This document shows, one piece after another, positions 44,859 to 54,080 of a DNA stretch of 64,000 nt. How positions within the stretch are numbered: position 1 is the stretch's first letter; each line of letters starts with the position of its first letter. The stretch comes from Oceanobacillus alkalisoli (lineage in GTDB: Bacteria > Bacillota > Bacilli > Bacillales > Amphibacillaceae): contig NZ_JAKGBW010000014.1 of NCBI RefSeq assembly GCF_021556485.1, forward strand, positions 45,750 to 109,749, in the 5' to 3' direction. A model generated the notes under the pieces. That model searched no databases. It saw nothing but the letters and a program-made list of their open reading frames with translations, and was not told the origin of the DNA. A program made the translations under genes and the position numbers.

Positions 44859-45827
44859 CTACTTCTCCATCCCAAGATAAAGCTGACTTGCCCGAACGGC
44901 TCCTATAATTCCTGCATCATTTCCTAACTTGGCAACCTTGATTTCACAACTATTGCTGATTCTGGGAAGTGCATTGGCTCTAAAGCTTTTTTCAATTGCA
45001 TAAATCAATCCTTCCCCAGCTTTCGATAGGCCGCCGCCTATCGTAATAATGGATGGATTAAGGGCTACAGATAAGTTAGCGAGAGCGAATCCAAGCGTAG
45101 AGGCACTTTTTTTAATTATTTGCTTTGAGAGCGGCTCTCCCTGATCTGCTAAATTAAAGATATCCTTCGCAGTTATGTTCCCTCTCTCGTTTATAAGCCG
45201 AAATAGCTCTGTTGAGCGATTTCCTTTTATTATTTCATGTGCCTGACGAACAATACCAGTAGCGGAAGCAACCGTTTCTAAGCAGCCAAATCTTCCACAG
45301 TTGCAAAGAGAACCATTTTTTTCAACTGTTATATGCCCAATTTCCCCAGCAGTTCCGTTGACACCAGATACAATTTCTCCATTCAGAATAATACCTCCGC
45401 CTACCCCAGTGCCAAGGGTAACGTGAATCATATTCTCCGCTTCGGTTCCCGCTCCTTTCCAGTTTTCTCCTAATGCAGCTAAATTAGCATCATTCTCGAT
45501 AAAAACTGGAACATTCGCTAATGCTTCTAACTCATCCCCCAAATGGTAATTTTTCCATCCAATGTTGATAGCCTCGTATATATTCTTGGACCTTCTATTA
45601 ATAAAACCAGGAGCACCGGCAGTGATACTTAAGATATCCTTGCAATCCATATTCATTGAATCTAATGTGAGCAATATCTTGTTCCATACTTCTTTAACGA
45701 TATATTTTCCATTTCCCTCCTTATTCGTAGGAATTTCTGTTTTCTTGAGGATTTTCCCATCGCTTGTAAGGAACCCTATTTTTACTGTTGTTCCACCGAT
45801 ATCTAAACCAATTACAAGCTTTTCCAT
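44859..45827 (-). CDS. ROK family glucokinase-like sugar kinase
   Basis: 322 residues with all ROK features: LDIGGTTVKIGFL, FIENDANLAALGE, GTGVGGGI and the canonical zinc motif CNCGRFGC followed by Glu. It probably phosphorylates glucose. It is paralogous to the kinase at 2271-3236. It is the last gene of the ABC-importer cluster; the 95-bp hairpin repeat lies between it and the Gfo/Idh gene. In the proposed pathway it would phosphorylate the glucose released. Confidence 0.92.
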   Translation of the reverse strand: MEKLVIGLDIGGTTVKIGFLTSDGKILKKTEIPTNKEGNGKYIVKEVWNKILLTLDSMNMDCKDILSITAGAPGFINRRSKNIYEAINIGWKNYHLGDELEALANVPVFIENDANLAALGENWKGAGTEAENMIHVTLGTGVGGGIILNGEIVSGVNGTAGEIGHITVEKNGSLCNCGRFGCLETVASATGIVRQAHEIIKGNRSTELFRLINERGNITAKDIFNLADQGEPLSKQIIKKSASTLGFALANLSVALNPSIITIGGGLSKAGEGLIYAIEKSFRANALPRISNSCEIKVAKLGNDAGIIGAVRASQLYLGMEK

Positions 45828-45859
45828 CTAGTAGCTCCTCCTGGTTTTTTATTAATATT

Positions 45860-45954
45860 GTCGGCTATTCCATCACCATATGTAGTTGGGAACGAACCAA
45901 CTCAACTACATATGGTGATGGTGAAGCATTAAATACGTATTATGAAATTCATTA
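45860..45954. repeat. 95-bp hairpin repeat (copy 2)
   Basis: Matches 4318-4412 in 94 of 95 positions and lies in the same orientation. The hairpin arms are 45870-45888 and 45903-45921. The right end, ATTATGAAATTCATT, overlaps the stop codon of the Gfo/Idh gene, so the insertion supplies the last bases of that gene. The left AATGAATTTCATAAT terminus of copy 1 is absent here, so this copy is truncated or was inserted differently. Confidence 0.7.
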
Positions 45955-46986
45955 AATAGTGATTACACGATGTGTTTCAGCAGCCTCCTGTAGTGCTAAA
46001 GAAACTTTCAGAGCTAATAATGCGTCTTCCCCAGTTACAAGAGGAGTTTGATCATGATGAACACTTTCTACGAATGCATCTATAACACCGGTATTTGTCT
46101 GATTATCATTCGTTTGAATTGTTTCTAACTTATAATTCACTTCTTGTTCATCCATAGTTGTAATAACAATCTGGTATTCTGTATCGTGGTAAATCTTTAT
46201 AATTCCTCTTTCACAATAAATAATAGTACTATTGTCCTCTTCACCATAATAAGTCCAAGAGAAGGCCGCATTTCCGAGAACACCTTTCCTTGTCCTTAAA
46301 TTACTAACCACATTATCTGAAACCTCAATCGGATCGCCACTTTCATCTTTCTTGTGCAGTGCACCATGAAATGCGCTAACTTGCTCAATTTGATCATCAA
46401 GCAAATAGTGAATCAAATCTACTTTATGAATACCGAGATCACCCAAGACACCGAGCTTTGACCTTTCTTTTTTAAAGAACCAAGTAGAATTTGATTTATT
46501 TACACCCCAATATTCAGGTCCTTTATGCCCGAATGAGGTTTTAAATGATAATACTTTACCCAGTTCCTCTTGTTGTATAATTTCTCTTGCCTTCTGATGA
46601 GCTGGAGTAAATCTCTGATTATGATCGATCATCAGTTTCTTCTTTGATTTTTTTTGTGCAGCAATCATCTGCTCCGCTTCTTCGATTGTTAAAGCTATCG
46701 GTTTTTCACATAACACATGCTTTCCATGAGCTAGTGCTTTACTAGTGAAATAACTATGATTTTCATTCGATGAACAATCACTAATCATATCAATCGATGG
46801 GTCTTCTATTAGCTCCTCAAACGTTTCAGCTACACTACCACCAAATTCCTCTGCCAACGCTTCAGCTCTTTCTATATTTCTATCATAAAAAACAATTTCT
46901 TTTATATAAGGGTTTGCCTTATATTCTGGCGCATGACGAAACTTTGTAATAGAGCCGCACCCGACAATTCCTACCTTATATTTCAA
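45952..46986 (-). CDS. Gfo/Idh/MocA family oxidoreductase
   Basis: 344 residues from a TTG at 46986, seven bases after GGAGG; the frame extends to 47040 but that part overlaps the permease gene. The Rossmann motif is VGIVGCGSITKFRHAPEY, followed by the family's CEKPIALT (catalytic Lys) and DLGIHKVDLIHYLL. It oxidises or reduces a sugar or cyclitol hydroxyl with NAD(P). Last oxidoreductase of the cluster, before the ROK kinase. Confidence 0.88.
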   Translation of the reverse strand: MKYKVGIVGCGSITKFRHAPEYKANPYIKEIVFYDRNIERAEALAEEFGGSVAETFEELIEDPSIDMISDCSSNENHSYFTSKALAHGKHVLCEKPIALTIEEAEQMIAAQKKSKKKLMIDHNQRFTPAHQKAREIIQQEELGKVLSFKTSFGHKGPEYWGVNKSNSTWFFKKERSKLGVLGDLGIHKVDLIHYLLDDQIEQVSAFHGALHKKDESGDPIEVSDNVVSNLRTRKGVLGNAAFSWTYYGEEDNSTIIYCERGIIKIYHDTEYQIVITTMDEQEVNYKLETIQTNDNQTNTGVIDAFVESVHHDQTPLVTGEDALLALKVSLALQEAAETHRVITI

Positions 46987-47014
46987 TTTATATCCTCCTA
47001 TATCAGTACTTAAC

Positions 47015-47974
47015 TTAAGTTGACTTAGACTTTTTACCAAAAGTAACTGCCAGTATTAAAATAATACCTAAAACAATCATCTGCTGGCTAACATCTAACC
47101 CCATTAAAATCAGCCCGTTGTTAATCGTGCCGATCATAATCGACCCAATTACAGTACCAATTACACTCCCTACACCGCCAGCAAGACTTGTACCACCCAA
47201 AATAACGGCAGTAATAACAGATAATTCATCACCCTGACCAAACGTATAGCGTCCCGCCTCAAGTCTGCCTGCGTATAACATACCAGCTAAACCCGCCATT
47301 GTTCCAGTGAATATAAATACAGATAATTTGATCCGCGCTGTCTTTATTCCAGTAAATAAAGCTGCTTTTTCATTTCCTCCTGTTGCAAGGGTTTGCCTGC
47401 CAAATGGTGTTTTATTCAGCAAGATGAATCCTATAACCGCAATGATTATTGTCCAAATGAGCAGAACAGGAATACCCAAAATATCACCGGAGCCGAATAA
47501 AAAGATATACGTATCATGCAAAATCGGCACTGGTGCTGTACCAGTAATCCACATTGCTATTCCGCGGCCTACTTCCATCATTGCTAGCGTTACTAAAAAT
47601 GAAGGAATTAGAACTTTCGACACTAACAATCCATTTATTGCTCCAATGATAAACCCGGTCGCTAAGCCCACAATAACAGCTGCAACGATGCCCATCCCAG
47701 CTTGCAGAGTCAGTGCGGTTGTCATTGCCGATAATGCTGCAGTGGAACCAACGGAAAGGTCGATTTCCCCTGTACTAATTACAAATGTCATGGCCACCGC
47801 CATAATAGTGATCATCGCTGTTTGACGGGCAATACTCATTAAATTACCAGCAGTTAGAAATCCTGCATCCGATAAATAGATTGAAAAAAAGATAAACACA
47901 AAAATAAACGCTATATAAACGATGTAATTTCTCCAACTCATATTACGAAAGAAGTTAGACATTTTGGATGGCAA
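47015..47974 (-). CDS. Sugar ABC transporter permease (RbsC type)
   Basis: About 319 residues from a TTG at 47974 nine bases after AGGAGG; an ATG nine bases earlier abuts the ribosome site, and the frame stays open to 48025. Eight to ten membrane segments. Family stretches are ISTGEIDLSVGS, GATGFIIGAINGLLVSK-like residues in the middle and AVILGGTSLAGGVG. It overlaps the ATPase gene by 20 bases, so it is translationally coupled. It forms the channel for a monosaccharide or related small sugar. Confidence 0.9.
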   Translation of the reverse strand: MPSKMSNFFRNMSWRNYIVYIAFIFVFIFFSIYLSDAGFLTAGNLMSIARQTAMITIMAVAMTFVISTGEIDLSVGSTAALSAMTTALTLQAGMGIVAAVIVGLATGFIIGAINGLLVSKVLIPSFLVTLAMMEVGRGIAMWITGTAPVPILHDTYIFLFGSGDILGIPVLLIWTIIIAVIGFILLNKTPFGRQTLATGGNEKAALFTGIKTARIKLSVFIFTGTMAGLAGMLYAGRLEAGRYTFGQGDELSVITAVILGGTSLAGGVGSVIGTVIGSIMIGTINNGLILMGLDVSQQMIVLGIILILAVTFGKKSKST

Positions 47975-49454
47975 TTTCAACATCCTCCTCTGCTTTAAGA
48001 TTTTCCCGCGGGATAGAATTCGCAATCGTTCCTTGATGATAAATAATTAAACGGTCACTGACGGCTAATAATTCCGTAATCTCAGAAGAAATAACAATAA
48101 CGGACTTTCCTTGATCAGCTAATTCCCTGATAACCTTAAGAATCTCACTCTTAGCTCCAATGTCCACTCCGCTCGTTGGTTCGTCCAAAATTAAAATATC
48201 CGGGCTATTTGCTAACCATTTGGATAATACAACCTTTTGCTGATTCCCGCCTGATAATAAGGATATAATTTTATCCTCGTTATCGGTTTTTATATTTAAC
48301 CGCTGAATATAATCTTTTACAACTTCACTTACCTTTCTCTCTTGGACAAAGAATTTATTACTGACTTTCTTTAATATCGGTAAAATCATGTTTTCCTTAA
48401 CAGAATGTTCCAATATTAAACCTTGCTCACGTCTGTCTTCTGGCACTAAAGCCAATCCCAACTTCATCGCATCCATCGGATTATTGACAACAATCTCTTT
48501 CCCATCGATACAGACAGTTCCTTGTCTAATCTTATCAATACCGAATAAAGCACGGACGGTCTCCGAACGCCCGCTCCCCATTAGACCTGCAAACCCTAGA
48601 ATCTCTCCTCTATATAAATCAAAGGAAACATTCTTTACTTTATCTCCGGACTGAAGATTTCTAACTTCCAGCAGCGGGGGTTTAGTATAATCAACTTCTC
48701 TTGGTTCCCATACGAAAGTCCGCTTTAATTTCCCGCCGATGATGTGCTGAACAACATCATCCATTGTCAGTTCGCTCAAGCGTTCCGTTATGACGTTTTC
48801 ACCATCGCGGAGAATGGTAATCCGGTCACAGACTTTAAATATCTCATCCATGCGGTGTGAAATATAAATAATGGTGATCCCTTTCTTTCTTAAATTATCA
48901 ATCATGTCAAATAGCTTTTCTGTTTCTTTTAAAGAAAGGGTGGAAGTAGGTTCATCCATAATCACGATCTTTGCATTGTTCGATATTGCTTTTACAATCT
49001 CTGTCATTTGCCAATAACCGACACTGATATCCTCAACCAGATCCGTTGCTTTGATATGAAGGTCTAATTCATCTAATAATCTCTGCGTTTCTGCATTCAT
49101 TTTGCTGTCATCGATAAAACCAAGATTCGTCCGGGGCTCTCTATTTAAATAGATATTCTGAGCTACGGTTAACTTCGGAATTAAACTAAACTCTTGAAAA
49201 ATCATAGCCACACCAGCTTGATTTGAATCGTTTGGATTATTTATTTCAACAGATTTACCATCTATGATAATCTCGCCACTATCCAGTGTATAAACTCCTG
49301 TAAGGATCTTCATTAAAGTAGATTTTCCAGCCCCATTACCTCCCATGAGAGCGTGAGTTTCGCCTTTTCCCACCTCGAAGTTTACTTTTTTCAGGACTTT
49401 TACACCGGAAAATGCTTTATTAATTCCCTTCATTTGTAAAGCTATCTGTGACAT
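47955..49454 (-). CDS. Sugar ABC transporter ATP-binding protein (RbsA type)
   Basis: 499 residues with two fused ATPase domains, the RbsA/MglA layout. First domain: Walker A GGNGAGKST and MDEPTSTLS. Second: degenerate P-loop GLMGSGRSE, signature LSGGNQQKV and LDEPTSGVD. It energises uptake with the permease downstream and the binding protein encoded at 50698-51858. Confidence 0.95.
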   Translation of the reverse strand: MSQIALQMKGINKAFSGVKVLKKVNFEVGKGETHALMGGNGAGKSTLMKILTGVYTLDSGEIIIDGKSVEINNPNDSNQAGVAMIFQEFSLIPKLTVAQNIYLNREPRTNLGFIDDSKMNAETQRLLDELDLHIKATDLVEDISVGYWQMTEIVKAISNNAKIVIMDEPTSTLSLKETEKLFDMIDNLRKKGITIIYISHRMDEIFKVCDRITILRDGENVITERLSELTMDDVVQHIIGGKLKRTFVWEPREVDYTKPPLLEVRNLQSGDKVKNVSFDLYRGEILGFAGLMGSGRSETVRALFGIDKIRQGTVCIDGKEIVVNNPMDAMKLGLALVPEDRREQGLILEHSVKENMILPILKKVSNKFFVQERKVSEVVKDYIQRLNIKTDNEDKIISLLSGGNQQKVVLSKWLANSPDILILDEPTSGVDIGAKSEILKVIRELADQGKSVIVISSEITELLAVSDRLIIYHQGTIANSIPRENLKAEEDVEIAIQNV

Positions 49455-49512
49455 GGCTATCCTCCTTTTAAAGAGGGACCCTTTTTTTAAAAAGGGTCCG
49501 TAATTTTATCTA

Positions 49513-50676
49513 TTACCCCTCTATTTTAACCCACTCGTCTTTCTCAGCAGATTCTAGGATTGCATCACTGATCAATGCAATTCGGTGACCATCCTCAAAA
49601 CTCGGCTCACATTCTGTATCATTAGCAATCGCTTGAATAAAGTCATTTACTTCGATAATTTTCGTTTCGCTATATCCTATACCAAGCGCAGGTATTGGCC
49701 ATAAAAACTCACCGTTTGGATGTGCTGGGCCAGTGTAAATTGTTCTGAATCCTTTTTCTTCTGCACTATCGTTAGCAAAGCAAACTTGTAATTCATCACG
49801 TCTCTCGTAATTAAAGTAAATAGAGCCTTCCTCACCATGGATTTCAAATGTAATAAAGTTATTACGCCCCCATGCATTTCTAGTAGCTTCAATACTACCA
49901 ATGGCACCGCTATCAAAACGGACTAGAGTAGAGATTTCATCATCTACATCTACCGTGCCCATTTCCGTATTTTCACTTTTTACGGTGCCTAAATTATCAA
50001 GCGGACCCGAAGAGATGGGTCTTTCTTTAATATACGTTTTACTTAAAGCCATGACTTCACTGATATCGCTCACTAGATAACGTGCGAGATCAATCACATG
50101 CGTTCCGATGTCTCCCAGTGCACCAGACCCTGCTTTTTCTTTGTTGAATCTCCATGATAACGGTGACTCAGGGTCTGCTGACCAATCCTGTAAATATGTA
50201 CCTCTAAAATTAAGGATTTTCCCAATCTTTCCTTCTTCAATAAATTTCTTCGCTAAAGCAATCGCAGGCGTTTTACGGTAATTGAAAGCAACCATATGTT
50301 TAACCCCAGCTTCTTTAACTGCTTTAAGCATTTTTTCTGTTTCTTTAGCATTTCTTCCCAATGGCTTTTCTGAAATAATATGCTTACCGGCTTTAGCTGC
50401 AGCAATTGCCATTTCTGCATGTAGATGGTTTGGTGTAACAATATCGATGACATCAATTTCCGGGTCATCAAGTAATGTACGCCAGTCTGTTGAATAGTTT
50501 TCGAAACCAAAGCGCTCTGCGGCATTTTTTGCTAATTCTTCATTCACCTCTACTACAGTCTTACGATAAGGAATTATTTCTGTCGGCCAGAAGAACATAG
50601 GTACAGATGCATATGCCATAGAATGTGCTTTTGCCATAAATCCTCCGCCAATCATACCAATGTTTAATCTTTTCAT
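49513..50676 (-). CDS. Gfo/Idh/MocA oxidoreductase, levoglucosan dehydrogenase-like
   Basis: 387 residues. N-terminal IGMIGGGFMAKAHSMAYASV and FFWPTEIIPYR resemble levoglucosan dehydrogenase-type enzymes, whose length is also about 385-390. The catalytic Lys lies in SEKPLGRNAKE; a conserved DIGTHVIDLARYL follows. It would oxidise C3 of a glucoside or anhydrosugar to a 3-keto product with NAD. It lies between the ABC binding protein and ATPase genes. Identification as the levoglucosan enzyme is inference. Confidence 0.87.
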   Translation of the reverse strand: MKRLNIGMIGGGFMAKAHSMAYASVPMFFWPTEIIPYRKTVVEVNEELAKNAAERFGFENYSTDWRTLLDDPEIDVIDIVTPNHLHAEMAIAAAKAGKHIISEKPLGRNAKETEKMLKAVKEAGVKHMVAFNYRKTPAIALAKKFIEEGKIGKILNFRGTYLQDWSADPESPLSWRFNKEKAGSGALGDIGTHVIDLARYLVSDISEVMALSKTYIKERPISSGPLDNLGTVKSENTEMGTVDVDDEISTLVRFDSGAIGSIEATRNAWGRNNFITFEIHGEEGSIYFNYERRDELQVCFANDSAEEKGFRTIYTGPAHPNGEFLWPIPALGIGYSETKIIEVNDFIQAIANDTECEPSFEDGHRIALISDAILESAEKDEWVKIEG

Positions 50677-50697
50677 TTTAAATCTCCTCCTGTTTTT

Positions 50698-51858
50698 TTA
50701 TTCCATCTTGCTTTTGACTTCGCTAGGTGCTTCCTGGTTATAAACAAGCTCCCAAGTTTCGAGCAGATTGTCTCTGGTCACCCGTGTTGCTGGAACCGCT
50801 ACGTAAGATGGCGCCTCTTTTCCAAGTAAAGAGTATCCGGCTAAAATTGCTTCCGCTACTCCTTGCTCATATGGAAGCTGGGCACCTAATCCGACAATAT
50901 TGCCTTCACCGGCTATGTCAATTGCTACGTTAGTTCCAAGATCAATCGTAGTTACTTTCATATCATCTTGACCTGCACTCCGAATTGCAGCAAGCGCTCC
51001 TTCTGCTGGTACATCCCAAACAACAAACATACCATCAAGATCCGAATCCTTTGTTAACATTGCTGAAGCTACACTTTCACCGTCTTCCGGATTAGCAATA
51101 CCATTACGCGCTTGAATATTAATGTTTGGATAGTTTTCCTCAATCGTCTTCTCAAAAGCTTCTACTCGTTGTCCTGTTACGAAAAAGTCCGCGTCGTGAT
51201 AGATAACTCCAATGTCGCCTTCCTCACCTAATTCCTCTGCCAATATTTCCGCAGCAAGAACTCCATTTCCATAATTGTCTGCTGAAACCACGCTTACATA
51301 ATCATCGCCCGGCTCAAAACCTTCTGGCACGTTATCCATAAATACAACATGAACCCCTTCTTGTACAGCTTGTCTATAGGCACCTGCTGAAGATACAGGA
51401 TCAACTGGAATACTAACTAGAATATCAGGTTGTCTCGCCAAAATAGTTTCAATGTCTGCCATTTGTTTTTCTACACTAAATTGACCATCTGTTACTGCAA
51501 GAACTTCAATTCCCATTTTTTCAAAAGTAGCTTCTAGTCCTTCAATTTGAGCCCTTGCCCAGTCATTACCCGCATAGTGCATAGCTATCGCTGCTGTATA
51601 ATCTCCTTCTTGAATCTCCTTTACTTCTTCTTCAGTCAATTCTAAACTAGTTGCAGATGTTGCTACTTCTCCTTTTGGTCCTTCACTTTTAATTTCTACT
51701 TCTTCCGAGATATTTTCATTTATCTTTATAGAGCCAGTAAAATTTGTGTCCCCACTTTCACTTCCACCTTCACCATTTGTTGAATCGTTTCCGCTTCCAC
51801 AAGCTGCCAAAACTAGGATGCTTGTTAATGCTAACAACATGATTAATAGTCTTTTCAT
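50698..51858 (-). CDS. Sugar ABC transporter substrate-binding lipoprotein
   Basis: 386 residues: lipoprotein signal with LVLAACGSG, an acidic Gly/Ser linker, then a periplasmic-binding-protein type I fold (TAAIAMHYAGNDWARAQIEG, LVSIPVDPVSSAGAYRQA, VVFMDNVPEGF). It is anchored outside and delivers a sugar to the RbsAC-type membrane parts. It is upstream of the oxidoreductase and ATPase genes in the same operon. Confidence 0.92.
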   Translation of the reverse strand: MKRLLIMLLALTSILVLAACGSGNDSTNGEGGSESGDTNFTGSIKINENISEEVEIKSEGPKGEVATSATSLELTEEEVKEIQEGDYTAAIAMHYAGNDWARAQIEGLEATFEKMGIEVLAVTDGQFSVEKQMADIETILARQPDILVSIPVDPVSSAGAYRQAVQEGVHVVFMDNVPEGFEPGDDYVSVVSADNYGNGVLAAEILAEELGEEGDIGVIYHDADFFVTGQRVEAFEKTIEENYPNINIQARNGIANPEDGESVASAMLTKDSDLDGMFVVWDVPAEGALAAIRSAGQDDMKVTTIDLGTNVAIDIAGEGNIVGLGAQLPYEQGVAEAILAGYSLLGKEAPSYVAVPATRVTRDNLLETWELVYNQEAPSEVKSKME

Positions 51859-51880
51859 TTCATGTCCCCCCCTTATAAAT

Positions 51881-52687
51881 TTAACTTAACTTATTATCTA
51901 AGAACTCCTTGCCTACACGAGCTGCATATTCTGCATCCTCAAAAGAATCAAATTCTACGGTTATCCAACCGGAATAATCTTCGAGGCTTTTCAACTTAGT
52001 TAGGATACTATCAAAATCTTGGTGACCTTCACCTAAAGGTAAAAATTTTCCATCTTTAAAGTCTTTTAAGTGAATATATTTTACTTGATCAGCATAAGTA
52101 TTTACTATTTCTACTGGATCACCACCACCCGCCTCCAGATGGGCAGTATCAGGGCATAGATTTATAGAAGTGTGCTTAAATAACTTCTCTATTTGTTCTG
52201 GTGATTCAACCATCGATCCTAAATGTGGATGATAATGGGATACCAAGCCGTGTTGTGCCGCCAAGTCATTGATTACATCTAACCTCTCTCCAAGAATTTT
52301 GTAATCCTCATCCAGTATACCTGTACTTCTTATCGCCCCGCCGCCGATTACAAGGTTCAGGCAATTTAAGCTGGAGGCCCGTTTGATAACACTTTCAATT
52401 TTAGACTTTTCTTCTTCCCATATTTCTGAGTAAATAAAATTAGCTCCGGTGTATACTCCCACCAATTCTAAATCGTATTTCTTCATAAGGTTCCTAAATT
52501 CTTCTTCTTCAAACTCCATTAAGTTCCCCTCAAATATTTCAATCCCGCTATAACCTAATTTACTAATTTCTTTGATGGCTTCTTCTGTTGATCCACTAGA
52601 CATATAATAACTATCTTTGATAGAAGTAACTCCTCCAGGTGTACCCCATACACTGCCCCAACCATTCGTTAAGCAAGCTAATTTCAT
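51881..52687 (-). CDS. Sugar phosphate isomerase/epimerase (TIM barrel, IolE/LgdB-like)
   Basis: 268 residues of the AP endonuclease 2-like TIM barrel family. Metal ligands are suggested by SGIEIFEGN, VSHYHPHLGSMVE, CPDTAHLEAGG, YIHLKDFKDG and ITVEFDSFEDA. Such enzymes isomerise, epimerise or beta-eliminate keto-sugars. It is the first gene of the minus-strand ABC operon, with the LacI operator TGTAATCGATTACA in its leader. Confidence 0.88.
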   Translation of the reverse strand: MKLACLTNGWGSVWGTPGGVTSIKDSYYMSSGSTEEAIKEISKLGYSGIEIFEGNLMEFEEEEFRNLMKKYDLELVGVYTGANFIYSEIWEEEKSKIESVIKRASSLNCLNLVIGGGAIRSTGILDEDYKILGERLDVINDLAAQHGLVSHYHPHLGSMVESPEQIEKLFKHTSINLCPDTAHLEAGGGDPVEIVNTYADQVKYIHLKDFKDGKFLPLGEGHQDFDSILTKLKSLEDYSGWITVEFDSFEDAEYAARVGKEFLDNKLS

Positions 52688-52827
52688 AATTGTGACCGCC
52701 TTTCCGTAATTTGGTTTTTCAGTAATTTAATAAATGAGCGCTTCTATAAAATCCTACTCCTATAAACGATTTAATAATAATTTATATAGTAAAAAGGATA
52801 CCCCCCTTTTATTTTAATGGACTTGGA

Positions 52828-52841
52828 TGTAATCGATTACA
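52828..52841. promoter_or_regulatory. LacI-type operator (TGTAATCGATTACA)
   Basis: A perfect 14-bp palindrome between the LacI gene and the start of the ABC operon. The same word occurs at 53911-53924 and, with one change, at 54019-54032. It probably controls the operon starting at 52687. Confidence 0.75.
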
Positions 52842-52899
52842 AACCAGCCACTACTTGACTCTTAAATTCACATTTAAGAGCCTAGTACTAACCTCCATC

Positions 52900-53892
52900 C
52901 TATCTTCCAAGTGTTGACTCCCTTATTACTAACTCAAAATCAAGTGTGACATTTTCTACTTCCTTACCTTTAATCTTGTCAATAAGCATTTTTGCTGATA
53001 ATTTACCCATTTCATACATCGGTTGAGCAACAGTGGTTAATGCTGGATATGTCATATTAGAAAATGCTATTTTATCGAATCCAACCAACGCAACGTCATT
53101 TGGAACATTTAATTCGGCATGATGTAACTCTTTTAATGCGCCTATTGCAAGTAAATCAGAAACGGCAAACACTGCAGTTGGCCGGTTGTTACCGCCTAAT
53201 ATTTTTCTCATAGCTAATTGTCCATTAATAAATTCTAATTCCTCACATCTGATTATCCATTCCTCGTTAAACGGTAAATTATCTTTTTCAAGCGCTCTCT
53301 TATATCCGTTCTCTCGTTTTCTTGAATATAGAAACTTCTCGTGGGAATTAATTAATGCTATTTCTTTGTGCCCGAGCTGAATTAAATGTCGAACCGCCTG
53401 ATAAGCTGCTTCCTCATGATCAATCGTGACATACGGGATACCACTTTCCACTGCATATTCACTACATTGAATAATCGGATGTGATGCAGCCAATTCAATT
53501 AAAGAATCTACTTGAACAGCTGGATCCATTGTAATAATTCCATCTGCCATCTTGTTCCTGACTAGGTTAAAATAAATATCCTCCCTCTCTGGATTAGAAT
53601 CTGTTTCGCAAAGTAGAATATTATAACGATTATTTATTGCGACATCTTGGATTCCATTTATGATTTCCGAATAAAAAGGATTTGAAATTTTAGGTATTAA
53701 TACGAGCAATAACCTACTTTCCGTTTTCCTTAAATTTCTAGCCAAAACGCTAGGTTCATAATTTAATTGCTTAATTGCCTCATCTACCTTTTTTCTTGAT
53801 TTAAGGGAAACAGCACTTCTATCATTGAAAAATCTTGAAACAGTTGCTACGGATACTCCTGCCGCTTGAGCAACATCTTGAATATTAGCCAT
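52900..53892 (-). CDS. LacI family transcriptional regulator
   Basis: 330 residues. The helix-turn-helix is canonical (ANIQDVAQAAGVSVATVSRF), with hinge NYEPSVLARNLRK and a sugar-binding domain. It is flanked on both sides by TGTAATCGATTACA palindromes, one just upstream of its own start, so it probably represses itself, the ABC operon and the divergent isomerase. Confidence 0.93.
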   Translation of the reverse strand: MANIQDVAQAAGVSVATVSRFFNDRSAVSLKSRKKVDEAIKQLNYEPSVLARNLRKTESRLLLVLIPKISNPFYSEIINGIQDVAINNRYNILLCETDSNPEREDIYFNLVRNKMADGIITMDPAVQVDSLIELAASHPIIQCSEYAVESGIPYVTIDHEEAAYQAVRHLIQLGHKEIALINSHEKFLYSRKRENGYKRALEKDNLPFNEEWIIRCEELEFINGQLAMRKILGGNNRPTAVFAVSDLLAIGALKELHHAELNVPNDVALVGFDKIAFSNMTYPALTTVAQPMYEMGKLSAKMLIDKIKGKEVENVTLDFELVIRESTLGR

Positions 53893-53910
53893 TTTGACAT
53901 CCTCACCATT

Positions 53911-54032
53911 TGTAATCGATTACAAAATCTATGATAATTTAATTAGGATTATTTGTCAACATTAAAAAAGAATCTTTAAATTAACTTGATTTTTCCTTTT
54001 ATACTAACTATATTGAAATGTAATGGATTACA
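53911..54032. promoter_or_regulatory. Divergent control region: two operators and a sigma-A promoter
   Basis: TGTAATCGATTACA lies at 53911-53924, 18 bases upstream of the LacI start. For the plus-strand isomerase, TTGATT (53986-53991), 17 bases, TATATT (54009-54014) forms the promoter, and TGTAATGGATTACA (54019-54032) covers the transcription start. This is a classical repressor-blocks-promoter layout. Confidence 0.75.
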
Positions 54033-54080
54033 TTTTTTTAATTTTATCAGTTTGAAAATAATTCATCGGGAGGATATCAT

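Noticed and set aside
4318-45954. The 95-bp hairpin as a terminator or CRISPR repeat
   Set aside because: There is no T-run after the stem on either strand, only two copies 41.5 kb apart and no spacer array.
47307-47825. 172-codon plus-strand frame
   Set aside because: It is antisense to the ABC permease gene; the open frame results from the biased codons of a membrane protein on the other strand.
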